Positions 21,758-30,980 are shown, numbered from the stretch's first letter. The stretch: 64,000 nt of DNA from an uncultured Acidobacteriaceae bacterium (GCA_903842065.1 CAIMKZ010000048.1:124001-188000), one strand, 5' to 3'. Made by a program: numbers and translations. The notes: a model not told the origin generated them from the sequence alone.

Positions 21758-22348
21758 ATGCACGAGGAAATCAAGACCGGGGCAGAGTCAGCGCGCGGCG
21801 TCTATCTGGTGGGGTTCAGCGGCACGGGAAAGTCGACGATCGCCCGGCTGATTGCCGAGCAGTTGCACTGGCCCGCCTACGATCTCGATCAGTTGATCGC
21901 CGAACAGAGCGGAATGACCATTCCGCTCATCTTCCAGCGCGAGGGCGAAGAAGGCTTTCGGCATCGCGAGTCAGAAGTGTTGCGCCAGGTCTCCGCGCAG
22001 GGGCCGTTCGTTGTTGCAACCGGTGGCGGAGCGGTGATTCGGCCCGAGAACCGGCTGTTTATGGCAGCGCACGGGTGGATCGTGTGTCTTGAGGGCCGCG
22101 CAGAGGTGTTGCACTCGCGCATTCAGCTACAGCTCAAGAAGGCCGACCCCGACGCGATTCGCCCCATGCTGGACGCTGTCAATCCCCTCGATCAACTTCG
22201 CGCACTCAAGCACAGCCGACAGGCAGTGTATTCTCTGGCCGACTGGACCGTGCACACCGACCGGCTAACTCCGGAGCAAGTAGCTGCGGAAGTGGTCAGG
22301 GCGTTATGCATACTCGAGCAGTCGGGCAGCCCGAACGTATACGAGTAG
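21758..22348 (+). CDS. aroK: Shikimate kinase
   Basis: Shikimate kinase phosphorylates shikimate in aromatic amino-acid synthesis. The 196-residue protein carries the Walker A motif VGFSGTGKSTIARL (about 18-31), the DLDQLIAE shikimate-binding strand, FQREGEEGFRHRES with the substrate-contacting Arg, the VVATGGGAVI Walker B-like loop, and an RPML lid segment. It is somewhat longer than the typical 165-180 residues at both ends. The upstream ribosome site is weak. It follows rpoD closely and overlaps nothing intact, but an aroB C-terminal fragment lies immediately downstream, a reminder of the common aroK-aroB arrangement. Confidence 0.93.
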   Translation: MHEEIKTGAESARGVYLVGFSGTGKSTIARLIAEQLHWPAYDLDQLIAEQSGMTIPLIFQREGEEGFRHRESEVLRQVSAQGPFVVATGGGAVIRPENRLFMAAHGWIVCLEGRAEVLHSRIQLQLKKADPDAIRPMLDAVNPLDQLRALKHSRQAVYSLADWTVHTDRLTPEQVAAEVVRALCILEQSGSPNVYE

Positions 22349-22353
22349 ATGGC

Positions 22354-22596
22354 ATGGGAGTGGCGGCGCCGGAAGTCGAGCAACGGCAAAATCAGTTGCT
22401 CAAAAAGTTTGGCCTGCCGGTTCGCCTGCCCGCCGTCCCCAGGGAGCAATTGCTGAATCTGATCCATCACGACAAGAAGGTATTTGAAGACGCGCCACGG
22501 TGGATTCTTCCCTCAGCGGTCGGCCGTGCAAAGGTATCGCGCAGCGTGAGCGACGCCGAGTTGATAGCCGCACTGGGCGAATGCGCGCAGCTATAG
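22354..22596 (+). pseudogene. aroB: C-terminal fragment of 3-dehydroquinate synthase
   Basis: About 80 residues match the last helical part of AroB: GMGVAAPEV..QLLKKFGLPVRLP, then LLNLIHHDKKVFEDAPRWILPSAVGRA and a C-terminal ALGECAQL. In E. coli AroB the corresponding stretch reads GLPVNGP, then RDKK..., LILPLAIGK and IADCQSA. The NAD-binding N-terminal domain and the metal-binding histidines are absent, so this piece cannot be a dehydroquinate synthase alone. It lies directly after aroK (the frame extends back to 22306, overlapping aroK). I read it as the remnant of an aroKB pair after a deletion; a functional aroB would have to be elsewhere. A stand-alone small protein is less likely. Confidence 0.7.
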
Positions 22597-22728
22597 TAAG
22601 AGCGTCGAGCGCCGCAGCGTCCAGCGGGGAGCTATACATTGCAATCCGCACGGCATAGCCGGTAGACTAGATATGACCGGAAAGGCAGTTCTGTTGGTGG
22701 ATTTCTCTGCCAATTGAAGTTGCAAAGT

Positions 22729-22820
22729 GGAGAGGTGGCAGAGCCCGGTTGAATGCACCTGACTCGAAATCAGGCGTGGTCGAAAGGCCACCGGGGGTTC
22801 GAATCCCTCCCTCTCCGCCA
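22729..22820 (+). tRNA. tRNA-Ser (anticodon CGA)
   Basis: A 92-base class II tRNA. The acceptor arms GGAGAGG and CCTCTCC pair, followed by discriminator G and an encoded CCA. The anticodon loop CTCGAAA (22763-22769) gives anticodon CGA at 22765-22767, reading the serine codon TCG. There is a long variable arm (GTGGTCGAAAGGCCAC) and the T loop GGTTCGAATCC. tRNA-Ser 3' ends are frequent integration sites, and degraded mobile DNA follows immediately. Confidence 0.97.
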
Positions 22821-23122
22821 TTACACCTTTAGAATAAACAACTTACGAGATTCACTAAGCAATTCTGCCGAGTTTCCCCCGAACAATCAGGATTCACCAA
22901 GCGAAACGGAACCGGAGAGTTGTCTCTGCTGGGGTGTCCCAGTGCCGATTTCGGCCCGATTCTCTAATCGCATTTTCCGCAGTTCCGATTCGAGTTGAAG
23001 TGGAACCGGAGAGTGCTGCATCTGGATGAATCTACGGCTTCATGCAGTCGCCTTTCACAGGGCTGCGGCGCTATCACGCATCAGTATTTTTCGTATGGGT
23101 CTCAGTGCGCAAATTCTGCAAG

Positions 23123-23401
23123 CTAAACAGGAGTGCTTAAGCTGGCCGAGGCTTGGCGTAGGCTGTCTGCTGCTTCCAGTCCATGGGGAGATTCGATCAG
23201 TTCGTCGAGGGAGAGAGGCAGAGACTCTGGTCGCGTCAGGAGGGTCTCGACGGACTGCGGACTCAGCGATGCGAGGCGGAAGATCTTGTTGATGTAGCGC
23301 GGTGAGATGTTGTGTAGCGTGGCTAGTTGAGAGACGCTTGGCACCGTTCCATCTATAAGCTGCTCGTACCAGAGTCGTGCACGGGCGATGAGGTCCTGCA
23401 T
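23123..23401 (-). pseudogene. Serine-recombinase C-terminal fragment
   Basis: The 92-residue frame begins with ARARLWYEQLIDGTVPSV then LATLHNISPRYINKIFRLA and SPQSVETLLTR. This matches the C-terminal helix-turn-helix tail of large site-specific serine recombinases and related phage proteins, where the usual pattern is an Ala-Arg-W-L helix, an I-A-x-x-x-G-I-S-x-R-Y recognition helix and a 'LAPDIVEAIL' helix. The catalytic resolvase domain and recombinase domain are missing, so it is a remnant. Its 5' end overlaps the beginning of the terminase remnant on the other strand by about 15 bases, which marks a rearrangement junction near 23385-23400. Confidence 0.55.
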
Positions 23402-23803
23402 CCGTCGCGTGAGCCACTGGATGTTCTTTCGAAGATCCGGTCAACTCTGGGCGACTATCACTTCTCGGGGCAGTATCAGCACGCGCCGGCTCCCTTTGGC
23501 GGAGGCATGGTCAAGATCGACTGGTTCCGCCGCTACACCGAAGCCGAGTTGCCGGCATCCTTTGAGCAGGTTGTACAGAGTTGGGATATCGAGAACAGCT
23601 TAGTCTACCTCCCGCAGTCCGCCCCCTGGCTTGAGGACTTCACCGCCGAACTAGCCAACTTCCCCAACTCCAAGTACGACGATCAGGTCGACGCCCTGTC
23701 TCAACTCCTCGACTGGTTCAAGTTGAGAATCAACGGCTGCCAGGACGGAGTCGTCGAATACTACATAAGGAAAGCGGCTGAGCTGCGCGGGGAGATCGAT
23801 TGA
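23384..23803 (+). pseudogene. Phage terminase large-subunit C-terminal remnant
   Basis: Homology to phage terminase large subunits starts at about 23384 with GDEVLHPSREPLDVL and continues with GDYHFSGQYQHAPAPFGGGM, KIDWFRRY and VVQSWD. After SWD the usual nuclease segment is missing and the frame jumps directly to a segment matching the family's C-terminus, LVYLPQSAPWLEDF then FPNSKYDDQVDALSQLLDW. The N-terminal ATPase is absent. So the gene is truncated at its 5' end and carries an internal in-frame deletion, and cannot package DNA. The frame is open back to 23327, but the first codons are not terminase. Confidence 0.65.
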
Positions 23804-23935
23804 GGCGGGCAAGCGATGCGACCGCCTGAGTTATCGCTCTCCGGGTGGTCGGCAATAGTTCTCAACAATGAGCGACGGAAGCTACTCGCCTAGACGCGGT
23901 ACTTAGGCAGTCTTAGCACCCACAACTGCAATGAA

Positions 23936-24286
23936 ATGCAGAAATACAGATTCGCCTGTATCTTTCAGGAAACTACGGGAATCGCAACCTCCCAACTTCA
24001 TGTCGGTCAAGCTTGCGGATTTTGGGTCGCGCTTCTTTGCGGCACATTTGGACTCGAGCCGACGTATTGGGATCGATCAAAGCTTACGTTTGAATCAGTC
24101 GTGCAATTAGCTCATCATCTCGCAAGCGCTGCAGGGGCATCTCGCTTTTGTAGCCTCCAAAGAACCTTAAAGAATGCTGAAGAACGCGATTGGATCTGCT
24201 TGCGTGGCAAGCAATTAGATGAATGTGAAGTTGTTTCAGTGAACCTTAAGCGCGTGAGAGTAGATTCCCTCCATTACCGGAACTGA
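23936..24286 (+). CDS. Doubtful small open frame, unknown
   Basis: A 116-residue frame in the degraded region with no recognisable domain, signal peptide or clear ribosome site. It is Cys- and Trp-rich in places (DWICLRGKQLDECEV). It may be a remnant of a mobile-element gene or non-coding. I list it only because it is the sole frame in the last 500 bases of the island. Confidence 0.2.
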   Translation: MQKYRFACIFQETTGIATSQLHVGQACGFWVALLCGTFGLEPTYWDRSKLTFESVVQLAHHLASAAGASRFCSLQRTLKNAEERDWICLRGKQLDECEVVSVNLKRVRVDSLHYRN

Positions 24287-24373
24287 GGCTTTCGCGCGGG
24301 CAAATCGACACTACGACATGTCGCAGACAGCTCGCTGTTGGACAAGTTCTTCGAACCGGAGAGAGAGGCGAGA

Positions 24374-27300
24374 ATGCAATTATTTGTCAGATCCATGTGC
24401 AGAAGAGGGCTCCCTTACTGGAGCGCGCTGGTTCTTATCGGCACTCTGCTCTGCTTTTGGCTCGGCACATCCGTGAAGAGCCACGCACAGCAGGTGACGG
24501 GAGACGTTGTAGGAACCGTAACCGATAACACCGGCGGCATGATCCCGGGAGCCAGTGTCACCATCAAGAACCAGGGAACGGGCGAGGCCCGAACCGCGAA
24601 ATCAAGCGAACAGGGCGAGTTCAGCTTTCCGCTTCTGCAACCGGGCACGTACACGGTGACGGTGGAAGCGAAGGGCTTCAAATCGCAAGTGCAGTCGGGA
24701 ATCAATTTGTCGGTCGGCCAGCGCTTTCGCGCCGACGCGCACATGAGCCTGGGCCAGGTCTCGGAGACGGTTCAGGTGAACGCCTCCGAGGCGCCGGCGT
24801 TGCAGACCGACAGTTCCACGCTGCAGTCGGTCGTGGGTTCGCAATCGGTAGAACAGCTGCCGCTGAATGGGCGGAACTTTCTGCAACTGGCTACGCTGGC
24901 TCCTGGAGCGAACGAAGGCACCAGCCACGGCGTCAATGGAAACGATCCGAGGCCCAATGTAGCCAACCTGGTAGTGAATGGGCAATCAGAGACGGCCAAC
25001 AACTACATGATCGACGGCATGGACTCGAACGACCGCATCTGGGGTCTGGCTGGAATCCGTCCGTCGGTTGACGCGATTCAGGAAGTAAACACGCTGACAG
25101 GTCAGTACACAGCGGATGTGGGCCGCACCGCAGGCGCGGTGGTCAACGTGGTTACCAAAGCGGGAACGAGCAACCTGCACGGATCGCTCTTCGACTTCCT
25201 GCGCAATGACGTTCTCGATGCCAAGGGCTACTTTGCACTTGCTGGAACAAAGCGGCCTCCGTTCCGGATGAACCAGTTTGGCGCCAGCGTCGGCGGGCCG
25301 ATCCAAAGGAATAAGACGTTCTTCTTTGCCGATTACGAGGGACTGCGCCAGTTGCAGGCAACCCCGAGCGCGGGCACTGTGCCTACCCTTCTGGAGCGGA
25401 CGGTAAAAACCAACGCCAGCGGCAACTACTACGACTTCAGCGACATCGGGATGGGCCAGGTCTATTTGACGGGCGCCAACAGCGGCAATCTCAGCAAGGC
25501 CGCGTACAACTACTACCGGCTCTTTCCGCTGCCGAATGCTACTGGAATCAATAACGGCACGGTAAACAATTACGTGTCGACGATGCCGGTGACGCAGAAT
25601 GGCGACAACTTCGACGTGCGAGTCGACCATATCTTCTCTGACAAGACCAGCATCTTTGGTCGTTACAGCTACAACGGCGACACACAGGTGAACACCGGCC
25701 AATTGCCCGCCGTCACGAACTTTGTTGTGAATCAGGGATTGACCGGAGCTACGCAGTCGACGATTTCCACCCCCATCTACCCGGGCGGAGCCACGAATGA
25801 TCCCTCTCGCGTGCAGAACGTTCAGGTGAATTTTACCCACGCCATTGGCGCTGCGACGGTTCTCGAACTGGTGGGCGGATATACACGCATCCGCTTGTTC
25901 ACGAACATGGCCAACACGCAACCTCTGAGCCAGATGTTCGGAATTCCGAATGCCAACTTGGGTGACCAGTACACGACAGGTCTGGCGCAGATTAATCTGG
26001 GCCCGGCTGGCTACATCTCTCTCGGCGATCAGACATTTACGCCCAACCTCATCTTTGACGGCACCCAGCAGTACATGGCTACGCTGTCGCACACCCCGGG
26101 GACTCACAACCTGAAAGCCGGAGTCTCCGTGCTCCGCGCCGAAGGCAACCAGTTCCAGAATCGCTGGGGCGAGGGCATGTACATCTTCGCCGGTCCAGCC
26201 GGCAACCTGCCCGCATTCTTAAGCGGCTGGGGTCCGTTCCCGGGCGGTACGCCTATCGTGGGCCTGCGTGCGAATCTGATGCAGGTGCAGGATCTGAGTA
26301 CGTGGGAATATGCGGCCTTTGCGCAGGATAACTGGCGGGCAACCAAAAAGCTGACCCTCAACCTCGGTATCCGCTACAGCATCTTCACGCCCTATACGGA
26401 GAAAAGCAACTTCCTGAGCAGCTTCGATCCGGACAAGGCCACCATCAACTTTGCCGGACTGAACGGGATCGGCAAGACAGCCGGCATCAACACCGACTAT
26501 CTCAACTTCTCTCCACGGCTCGGCGCGGCGTATACAGTTCGGAACGGCACTGTTGTTCGCGCTGGCTTTGCCATCAGCTTCTTCTCGGATATGGCCGGCA
26601 CCGGCATCTACCTGAAGAACACGCCTGAGGAGATCAGCTGGCAGGGCGGGAACAGCATGGACGTGGGCATGCCGAAGCCGGTAGCCACTACGCCCCAGCA
26701 GGTTCTTAACAATCCCGCGGCCATCAGCGGCGCGCTGACCGGCATCGACCCCAACATCAAGACACCGTACACGGAGCAGATCAGCGTCAATATCGAGCAA
26801 CAGATCAAGGGCTTTGTGGCCACGCTTGGTTATGTGAGCGTTCTGACCAAGAGAATGGATCAGGACCAGAACATCAACCAGGCCGCGCCCGGCGACCCCA
26901 ACACCGCAACTGGACCGCGGGCCAGCACGGCGCCGTACTACTCCAAGTTCCCGAACGTGAATGAGGACATTCAACTTCTCATGAGCTCGGGCACGGGCAA
27001 CTACAACTCGCTGCAAGCTTCGCTCGAACGGCGCTATGGCAAGCACCTTGCCGTCTCTGCGAACTACACCTGGGCCCACGCCCTGAACGACACCATGTCC
27101 ATGGACGGCCGCAACCAGGCCGAGGGCTGGGGCAACGTCAAGGTCAATACGCCCTGGTATACCATTCCCGCGCAAACCCATCGCAACGAGTACGGCAACT
27201 CGGACTTCGACGTGCGCCATCGCGTTTCGGTCAACTCCAACTACCAGATTCCTGTTGGCGAGAACCTGCATGGAATCGCCGGGGCGCTGGCGAAGGGCTG

Positions 27301-27784
27301 GGCTCTGAACGGCATCTACGTGTTCATGACCGGTCAGCCGTTCTCAATTACTTCGGGTGTCAACGGCGGTCAATTGGGTACCAACAGCAGCCCGCCCAAC
27401 AACCAGGACCGGCCGAATATCGTAGGCAATTGGAAGCTATCCAAGCCCACGCCATCGGAGTGGTTCAATGTGGCGGCATTTCAGTTGCAGCCGGCCGGAA
27501 CGATGGGGAGCGAAAGACGCAACCAGTTGTACGGACCCAACTTCCGCCATCTGGATCTCTCCATGGGCAAGCAGGTTTCCGTTGCCGAGGGCAAGGCGTT
27601 GCAGTTCCGCGTAGAGTGCTTCAATATCTCGAACACGACGAACTTCAACACGCCGAATAACTCGCTGCCGGGAGGCAGCGCTCCGGGTGTTTCTCCTTCC
27701 GTTGGCCAACAGGGCTTCGGAACGATTGGAAGCACACGCTTCTCACCGCGGCAGATTCAGTTTGCGCTGAAGGCGACTTTCTAA
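24374..27784 (+). CDS. Oar-like TonB-dependent receptor
   Basis: A 1136-residue outer-membrane receptor. ATG 24374, preceded by GAGAGAGGCGAG, is preferred over a TTG 36 bases upstream. It has a signal peptide with a long hydrophobic core (WSALVLIGTLLCFWLG, cleavage near SHAQQ) and a carboxypeptidase-regulatory-like domain (GTVTDNTGGMIPGASV, about residues 40-125). The plug contains QLPLNGRNFLQLATLAPGAN and MIDGMDSNDRIWG, then VVNVVTKAGTSNLHGSLFDF at the start of the barrel, and the C-terminal strand is RQIQFALKATF. It is isolated from the upstream remnants and followed by a terminator. Ligand unknown; an esterase and a two-component system lie downstream on the same strand. Confidence 0.9.
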   Translation: MQLFVRSMCRRGLPYWSALVLIGTLLCFWLGTSVKSHAQQVTGDVVGTVTDNTGGMIPGASVTIKNQGTGEARTAKSSEQGEFSFPLLQPGTYTVTVEAKGFKSQVQSGINLSVGQRFRADAHMSLGQVSETVQVNASEAPALQTDSSTLQSVVGSQSVEQLPLNGRNFLQLATLAPGANEGTSHGVNGNDPRPNVANLVVNGQSETANNYMIDGMDSNDRIWGLAGIRPSVDAIQEVNTLTGQYTADVGRTAGAVVNVVTKAGTSNLHGSLFDFLRNDVLDAKGYFALAGTKRPPFRMNQFGASVGGPIQRNKTFFFADYEGLRQLQATPSAGTVPTLLERTVKTNASGNYYDFSDIGMGQVYLTGANSGNLSKAAYNYYRLFPLPNATGINNGTVNNYVSTMPVTQNGDNFDVRVDHIFSDKTSIFGRYSYNGDTQVNTGQLPAVTNFVVNQGLTGATQSTISTPIYPGGATNDPSRVQNVQVNFTHAIGAATVLELVGGYTRIRLFTNMANTQPLSQMFGIPNANLGDQYTTGLAQINLGPAGYISLGDQTFTPNLIFDGTQQYMATLSHTPGTHNLKAGVSVLRAEGNQFQNRWGEGMYIFAGPAGNLPAFLSGWGPFPGGTPIVGLRANLMQVQDLSTWEYAAFAQDNWRATKKLTLNLGIRYSIFTPYTEKSNFLSSFDPDKATINFAGLNGIGKTAGINTDYLNFSPRLGAAYTVRNGTVVRAGFAISFFSDMAGTGIYLKNTPEEISWQGGNSMDVGMPKPVATTPQQVLNNPAAISGALTGIDPNIKTPYTEQISVNIEQQIKGFVATLGYVSVLTKRMDQDQNINQAAPGDPNTATGPRASTAPYYSKFPNVNEDIQLLMSSGTGNYNSLQASLERRYGKHLAVSANYTWAHALNDTMSMDGRNQAEGWGNVKVNTPWYTIPAQTHRNEYGNSDFDVRHRVSVNSNYQIPVGENLHGIAGALAKGWALNGIYVFMTGQPFSITSGVNGGQLGTNSSPPNNQDRPNIVGNWKLSKPTPSEWFNVAAFQLQPAGTMGSERRNQLYGPNFRHLDLSMGKQVSVAEGKALQFRVECFNISNTTNFNTPNNSLPGGSAPGVSPSVGQQGFGTIGSTRFSPRQIQFALKATF

Positions 27785-27794
27785 CACTGTCCTC

Positions 27795-27829
27795 ACCGGC
27801 CCCGTGAGCAATTGCGGGGCCGGTTTTTT
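27795..27829 (+). terminator. Intrinsic terminator after receptor gene
   Basis: A 10-bp stem (accggccccg / cggggccggt) with a 10-base loop is followed by a T run, 10 bases after the receptor stop. Confidence 0.88.
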
Positions 27830-27949
27830 CAGAATGCGGAAGGCAACTCACGCGCCTGCCGTAAATGCGTTCTCTGCGCCAGATACGACCTTTCATCTTG
27901 AATTCAGAGCGCATTTAGTCGCATGTATTTATCTGAAGCGGAGTTCACT

Positions 27950-28867
27950 ATGCTCGTACGCAAGTCTCTTTTCTTACTCGCTATCTTTCTTTGTATCTTT
28001 GGCGGTTTAACACGATGCGCTGCGCAGGGACCGATAAACCAGGGCCGCCATACCGGCAATGAATGGGTAGATCCGGACCACAGCTCGCCGGCAGGGACGC
28101 AGTATCATCTGTTCGCCACGCCGTCGCGGGGAACGAATACCGAAGCAAGCTGCCTGGTCTATCTTCCGCCGGACTACGATAAAAACCCGGCGAAACGCTA
28201 CCCAGTTCTCTACTGGCTTCATGGAGGCTCGGGCAGCCAGATCGAGGGTGCCTGGATGGTGGAGCATATCGACGCGGAGATTCGAGCCGGTACGCTGCCG
28301 CCGTTCATCGTCGTGCTGCCGCAGGGCTTGCCTGACGTGCGCTACATCAACTCCAAGGACGGAACACGTCCGGTCGAAGACGTGATCATCAAGGATCTGG
28401 TGCCGCATATCGACGCGACCTATCGCACCGTCGCAACGCGCAAGGGGCGCGCCATCGAAGGCATGTCCATGGGCGGATATGGAACGCTGCACCTGGGACT
28501 GAAGTATCCGGAGCTGTTCGGCATCGTCTCTGCGCTGGCGCCCAGCATCAAGCCGATGAGCGAAGAGCCGCAGGTGGTCACCGAGCCCTTTGGCAACGAT
28601 CCGGCCTACTGGAATCAGGCCGATCCCAGCACGCTGGCCAGGGAGTATGCGAGCGAGCTCATCAAGGACAAGACCCGCTTTCGCGTTTTCGTCGGCGACC
28701 AGGATCCGCTACTCAAGCCGGTAACGGAGTTTCACGAACTGCTGAAGTCGCTTGGCATCGCCCACGAGTTTGCGATCGTTCCGGGCGCAGAGCATCGATA
28801 TGATGAAATCATTTCGAAATCGCACGGCGATCCGCTGCAGTTCTGGAAGACAGCGTTTGCGCAGTGA
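27950..28867 (+). CDS. Secreted esterase of the Fes/XynZ type
   Basis: A 305-residue alpha/beta hydrolase. ATG 27950 is chosen because GGAG lies six bases upstream and it gives a clean signal peptide (SLFLLAIFLCIFGGL, cleavage near RCAAQ). The fold begins with EASCLVYLPPDYD and RYPVLYWLHGGSG (oxyanion region). The nucleophile is the Ser of GMSMGGYG, a D-containing strand (VFVGDQDPLL) and a His in PGAEHRYDE complete a plausible triad. Such proteins include feruloyl and acetyl-xylan esterases and enterochelin-esterase-like enzymes, acting in the periplasm or outside. It is 32 bases upstream of a response regulator gene, so it may be co-transcribed with the two-component system. Confidence 0.85.
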   Translation: MLVRKSLFLLAIFLCIFGGLTRCAAQGPINQGRHTGNEWVDPDHSSPAGTQYHLFATPSRGTNTEASCLVYLPPDYDKNPAKRYPVLYWLHGGSGSQIEGAWMVEHIDAEIRAGTLPPFIVVLPQGLPDVRYINSKDGTRPVEDVIIKDLVPHIDATYRTVATRKGRAIEGMSMGGYGTLHLGLKYPELFGIVSALAPSIKPMSEEPQVVTEPFGNDPAYWNQADPSTLAREYASELIKDKTRFRVFVGDQDPLLKPVTEFHELLKSLGIAHEFAIVPGAEHRYDEIISKSHGDPLQFWKTAFAQ

Positions 28868-28899
28868 TACAGAAACAGCCAAAGTGATACGGTGATCTC

Positions 28900-29568
28900 A
28901 TGCGGGTACTAGTTGTCGAGGATGACCGAGAGGTTGCCGACTACGTAAGGCGCAGCCTGGAAGAAGAAGGCTACGGCGTGCAAGTGTGTCACGATGGCTA
29001 TACTGCATTGAAGACCGCGGCTACTGCAGCCTTCGATATCATTCTTATGGATATAATGCTGCCGCAGATGGATGGCCTTGAGATAACGCGGCGGTTGCGG
29101 CGGCTGAAGGTCAAGGCTCCAATTCTTCTGCTCACCGCGCGTGACTCAGCACAGGATGTAGTCTCTGGTCTCGATGCCGGCGCGGACGATTATCTAACCA
29201 AGCCGTTTTCTCTAGCCGTGCTGCTGGCCCGCATTCGCGCTCGTACGCGGGTCTTCGGAGCCAAGGCAGGGGACGTGCTGCGCTATGCCGATCTAGCCAT
29301 GGATGTGGCGCGTCATGAAGTGATGCGCGGTCCCATTCCGCTGAAGCTGACCCGGACAGAATTTCTGTTGCTGGAGTGCCTGTTGCGTGCAAGCGGAAAA
29401 GTAGTGCCTCGGGAGCGATTGCTCGATCACGTCTGGCCCGATCGTGAGGTCAGCTACAACAACCTTGAAGTCTTCATGAGCTTCTTGAGAGACAAGGTGG
29501 ACCAACCCGACATGAAGCGCCTGATCCATACTGAGCGTGGGGTGGGCTACTCCCTGAGGGACTACTGA
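28900..29568 (+). CDS. OmpR-family response regulator
   Basis: A 222-residue two-component response regulator. The receiver domain has acidic residues D8/D9 (VVEDDREV), phospho-acceptor D51 (LMDIMLPQMDG), T79 and K101 (YLTKPFSL). The C-terminal winged-helix DNA-binding domain spans about 125-220 (LKLTRTEFLLLECLL, NNLEVFMSFLRDKV, TERGVGYSLR). Its TGA overlaps the ATG of the histidine-kinase gene by one base (TGATG), so the two are coupled. The type is close to the CusR/PmrA group, but the signal and targets cannot be read here. The esterase gene upstream is a candidate target. Confidence 0.95.
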   Translation: MRVLVVEDDREVADYVRRSLEEEGYGVQVCHDGYTALKTAATAAFDIILMDIMLPQMDGLEITRRLRRLKVKAPILLLTARDSAQDVVSGLDAGADDYLTKPFSLAVLLARIRARTRVFGAKAGDVLRYADLAMDVARHEVMRGPIPLKLTRTEFLLLECLLRASGKVVPRERLLDHVWPDREVSYNNLEVFMSFLRDKVDQPDMKRLIHTERGVGYSLRDY

Positions 29569-30980
29569 TGTTTCAGAATGTCTCAATCCGCTTTCGTTTG
29601 ACCGGCTGGTATCTGTTCAGCGTGACGTTGATCTTCACCATCATGGCATTGATCAGTTGGTGGGCCATGCGCGCCAGCCTGTATGGGTCGATCGACAACG
29701 AACTAGACCGGCGCAATGTAAATCTCTACAACGGCCTTGCCGCAGCCACCGTACCTTCTGTTCCCGATATGCGGAAAGAGCTGGAACGCACGGCCACCAA
29801 TACCTGGGGTGGCGGTCTATTTCAGGTCTTCACAGAGGATGGTGTTTTAGTCTTTCAGTCGGCGGGATTAGCGCAGCATAGCATCTCCACACAGGCTCCC
29901 CATGTGAAGCCAGGAGAGCGGTGGCGCCAGAATATCGGCAGCCCGGCTTGGCCGGCGCGCCTGGGGGCGCAGATTGTGACACTGGGAGGCAAAAACTGGA
30001 TCTTCGAGCAAGGTGAGCCGCTCGAACTGGCCCAGGCATCGCTGCACAGCTTTGCTCGATTGCTTATATTGTCTGTGCCTCTGCTCATCGGGCTGGGCAC
30101 GATGGCCAGCTACGCCATCAGCCGCCGCGCGCTGGCGCCGGTGGATTGGATCATCCACGATGCGCGTTCGATCAACACCCGTAGCCTTTCAGAACGGCTC
30201 TCGGTACCGAAATCGCGTGACGAGTTGCGCAGGCTTACAGAGACGCTGAATTCGATGCTCGACCGGATAGAGAGCTCCATGCGTCAGATCCGACAGTTTA
30301 CAGCCGATGCATCTCATGAGCTGCGCTCGCCCATCACGCTGATCCGTGCCGCCGCCGAATACTCCCTGAATCGGGCGCGCACGAACGAGGAACTGCTTGA
30401 GGCCATGGGCCGCATCAGTCGCGAATCGGAGCATACTACGCAACTCATCAACGACCTGCTACTCCTGGCGCGTGCCGATGCGCAGGCGGATGTGCTGGTG
30501 CGCACTACGACCGATCTATGCTCAGCGGTGAGTGATGTGCTGGAACGGACTATGCCGCTTGCGCAGAACAGGCAACTGAAGATGCGCTCCGAAATCCCGG
30601 CACTCCCTTTTCTCATCGAAAGTGGCCCTGATCTGGTTGAGCGCCTGGTCTTCATCCTGGTTGACAATGCGCTGAAGTACACATTGCCGGGTGGCGAGGT
30701 GGAAGTGAAGGTAGCTGAGGCTGGCGGCTCGGTGGTGTTGGAAGTCTCTGACACTGGGGTCGGGATTTCTGTAGAAGATCTGCCCCGCATCTTCGACCGC
30801 TTCTGGAGAGCCGACAAGGTGCGCTCCCGCAAGGAGGGCGGCACCGGCCTGGGGCTGTCGATTGCGGAAAAGATCGTAGAGCAGTCGGGCGGAACAATCC
30901 GTGTCGAAAGCGAAGTCGGACGCGGTTCGCGTTTCATCGTCACCATGCCTTACTCCCGGAAAGATGGGCAGACGGTGTAG
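29568..30980 (+). CDS. Sensor histidine kinase
   Basis: A 470-residue membrane kinase. It has a first membrane segment (about 13-36), a periplasmic sensor region (about 37-160), a second membrane segment (about 162-184), a HAMP domain (ALAPVDWIIHDARSI, about 188-240), and HisKA with phospho-acceptor H250 (TADASHELRSP). The HATPase domain has the N box (VDNALKYT), G1 (DTGVGIS), F box (IFDRFWRAD) and G2 (GGTGLGLSIAEK). Topology and order match the CusS-like family of heavy-metal or envelope sensors, although the periplasmic domain has no obvious metal motif. It is translationally coupled to the preceding regulator. Confidence 0.94.
   Translation: MFQNVSIRFRLTGWYLFSVTLIFTIMALISWWAMRASLYGSIDNELDRRNVNLYNGLAAATVPSVPDMRKELERTATNTWGGGLFQVFTEDGVLVFQSAGLAQHSISTQAPHVKPGERWRQNIGSPAWPARLGAQIVTLGGKNWIFEQGEPLELAQASLHSFARLLILSVPLLIGLGTMASYAISRRALAPVDWIIHDARSINTRSLSERLSVPKSRDELRRLTETLNSMLDRIESSMRQIRQFTADASHELRSPITLIRAAAEYSLNRARTNEELLEAMGRISRESEHTTQLINDLLLLARADAQADVLVRTTTDLCSAVSDVLERTMPLAQNRQLKMRSEIPALPFLIESGPDLVERLVFILVDNALKYTLPGGEVEVKVAEAGGSVVLEVSDTGVGISVEDLPRIFDRFWRADKVRSRKEGGTGLGLSIAEKIVEQSGGTIRVESEVGRGSRFIVTMPYSRKDGQTV

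Larger units (their letters stand above)
22821..24373. mobile_element. Degraded mobile-element remnant next to tRNA-Ser
   Basis: About 1.5 kb between tRNA-Ser and the next intact gene holds only broken pieces: the tail of a serine recombinase (23123-23401, minus), a deleted phage terminase (23384-23803, plus) and one doubtful small frame (23936-24286). A 13-base direct repeat, GGAACCGGAGAGT, occurs at 22908 and 23002. I find no second copy of the tRNA 3' end in the window, so element boundaries are not defined. The first 300 bases (22821-23122) show no gene. Confidence 0.6.

Noticed and set aside
22908..23014. 13-base direct repeat GGAACCGGAGAGT
   Set aside because: Only two exact copies 94 bases apart; too short to claim as element ends.
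22821..24373. Attachment-site duplicate of the tRNA-Ser 3' end
   Set aside because: I looked for a second copy of the GGGTTCGAATCCCTCC region downstream and did not find one in the window.
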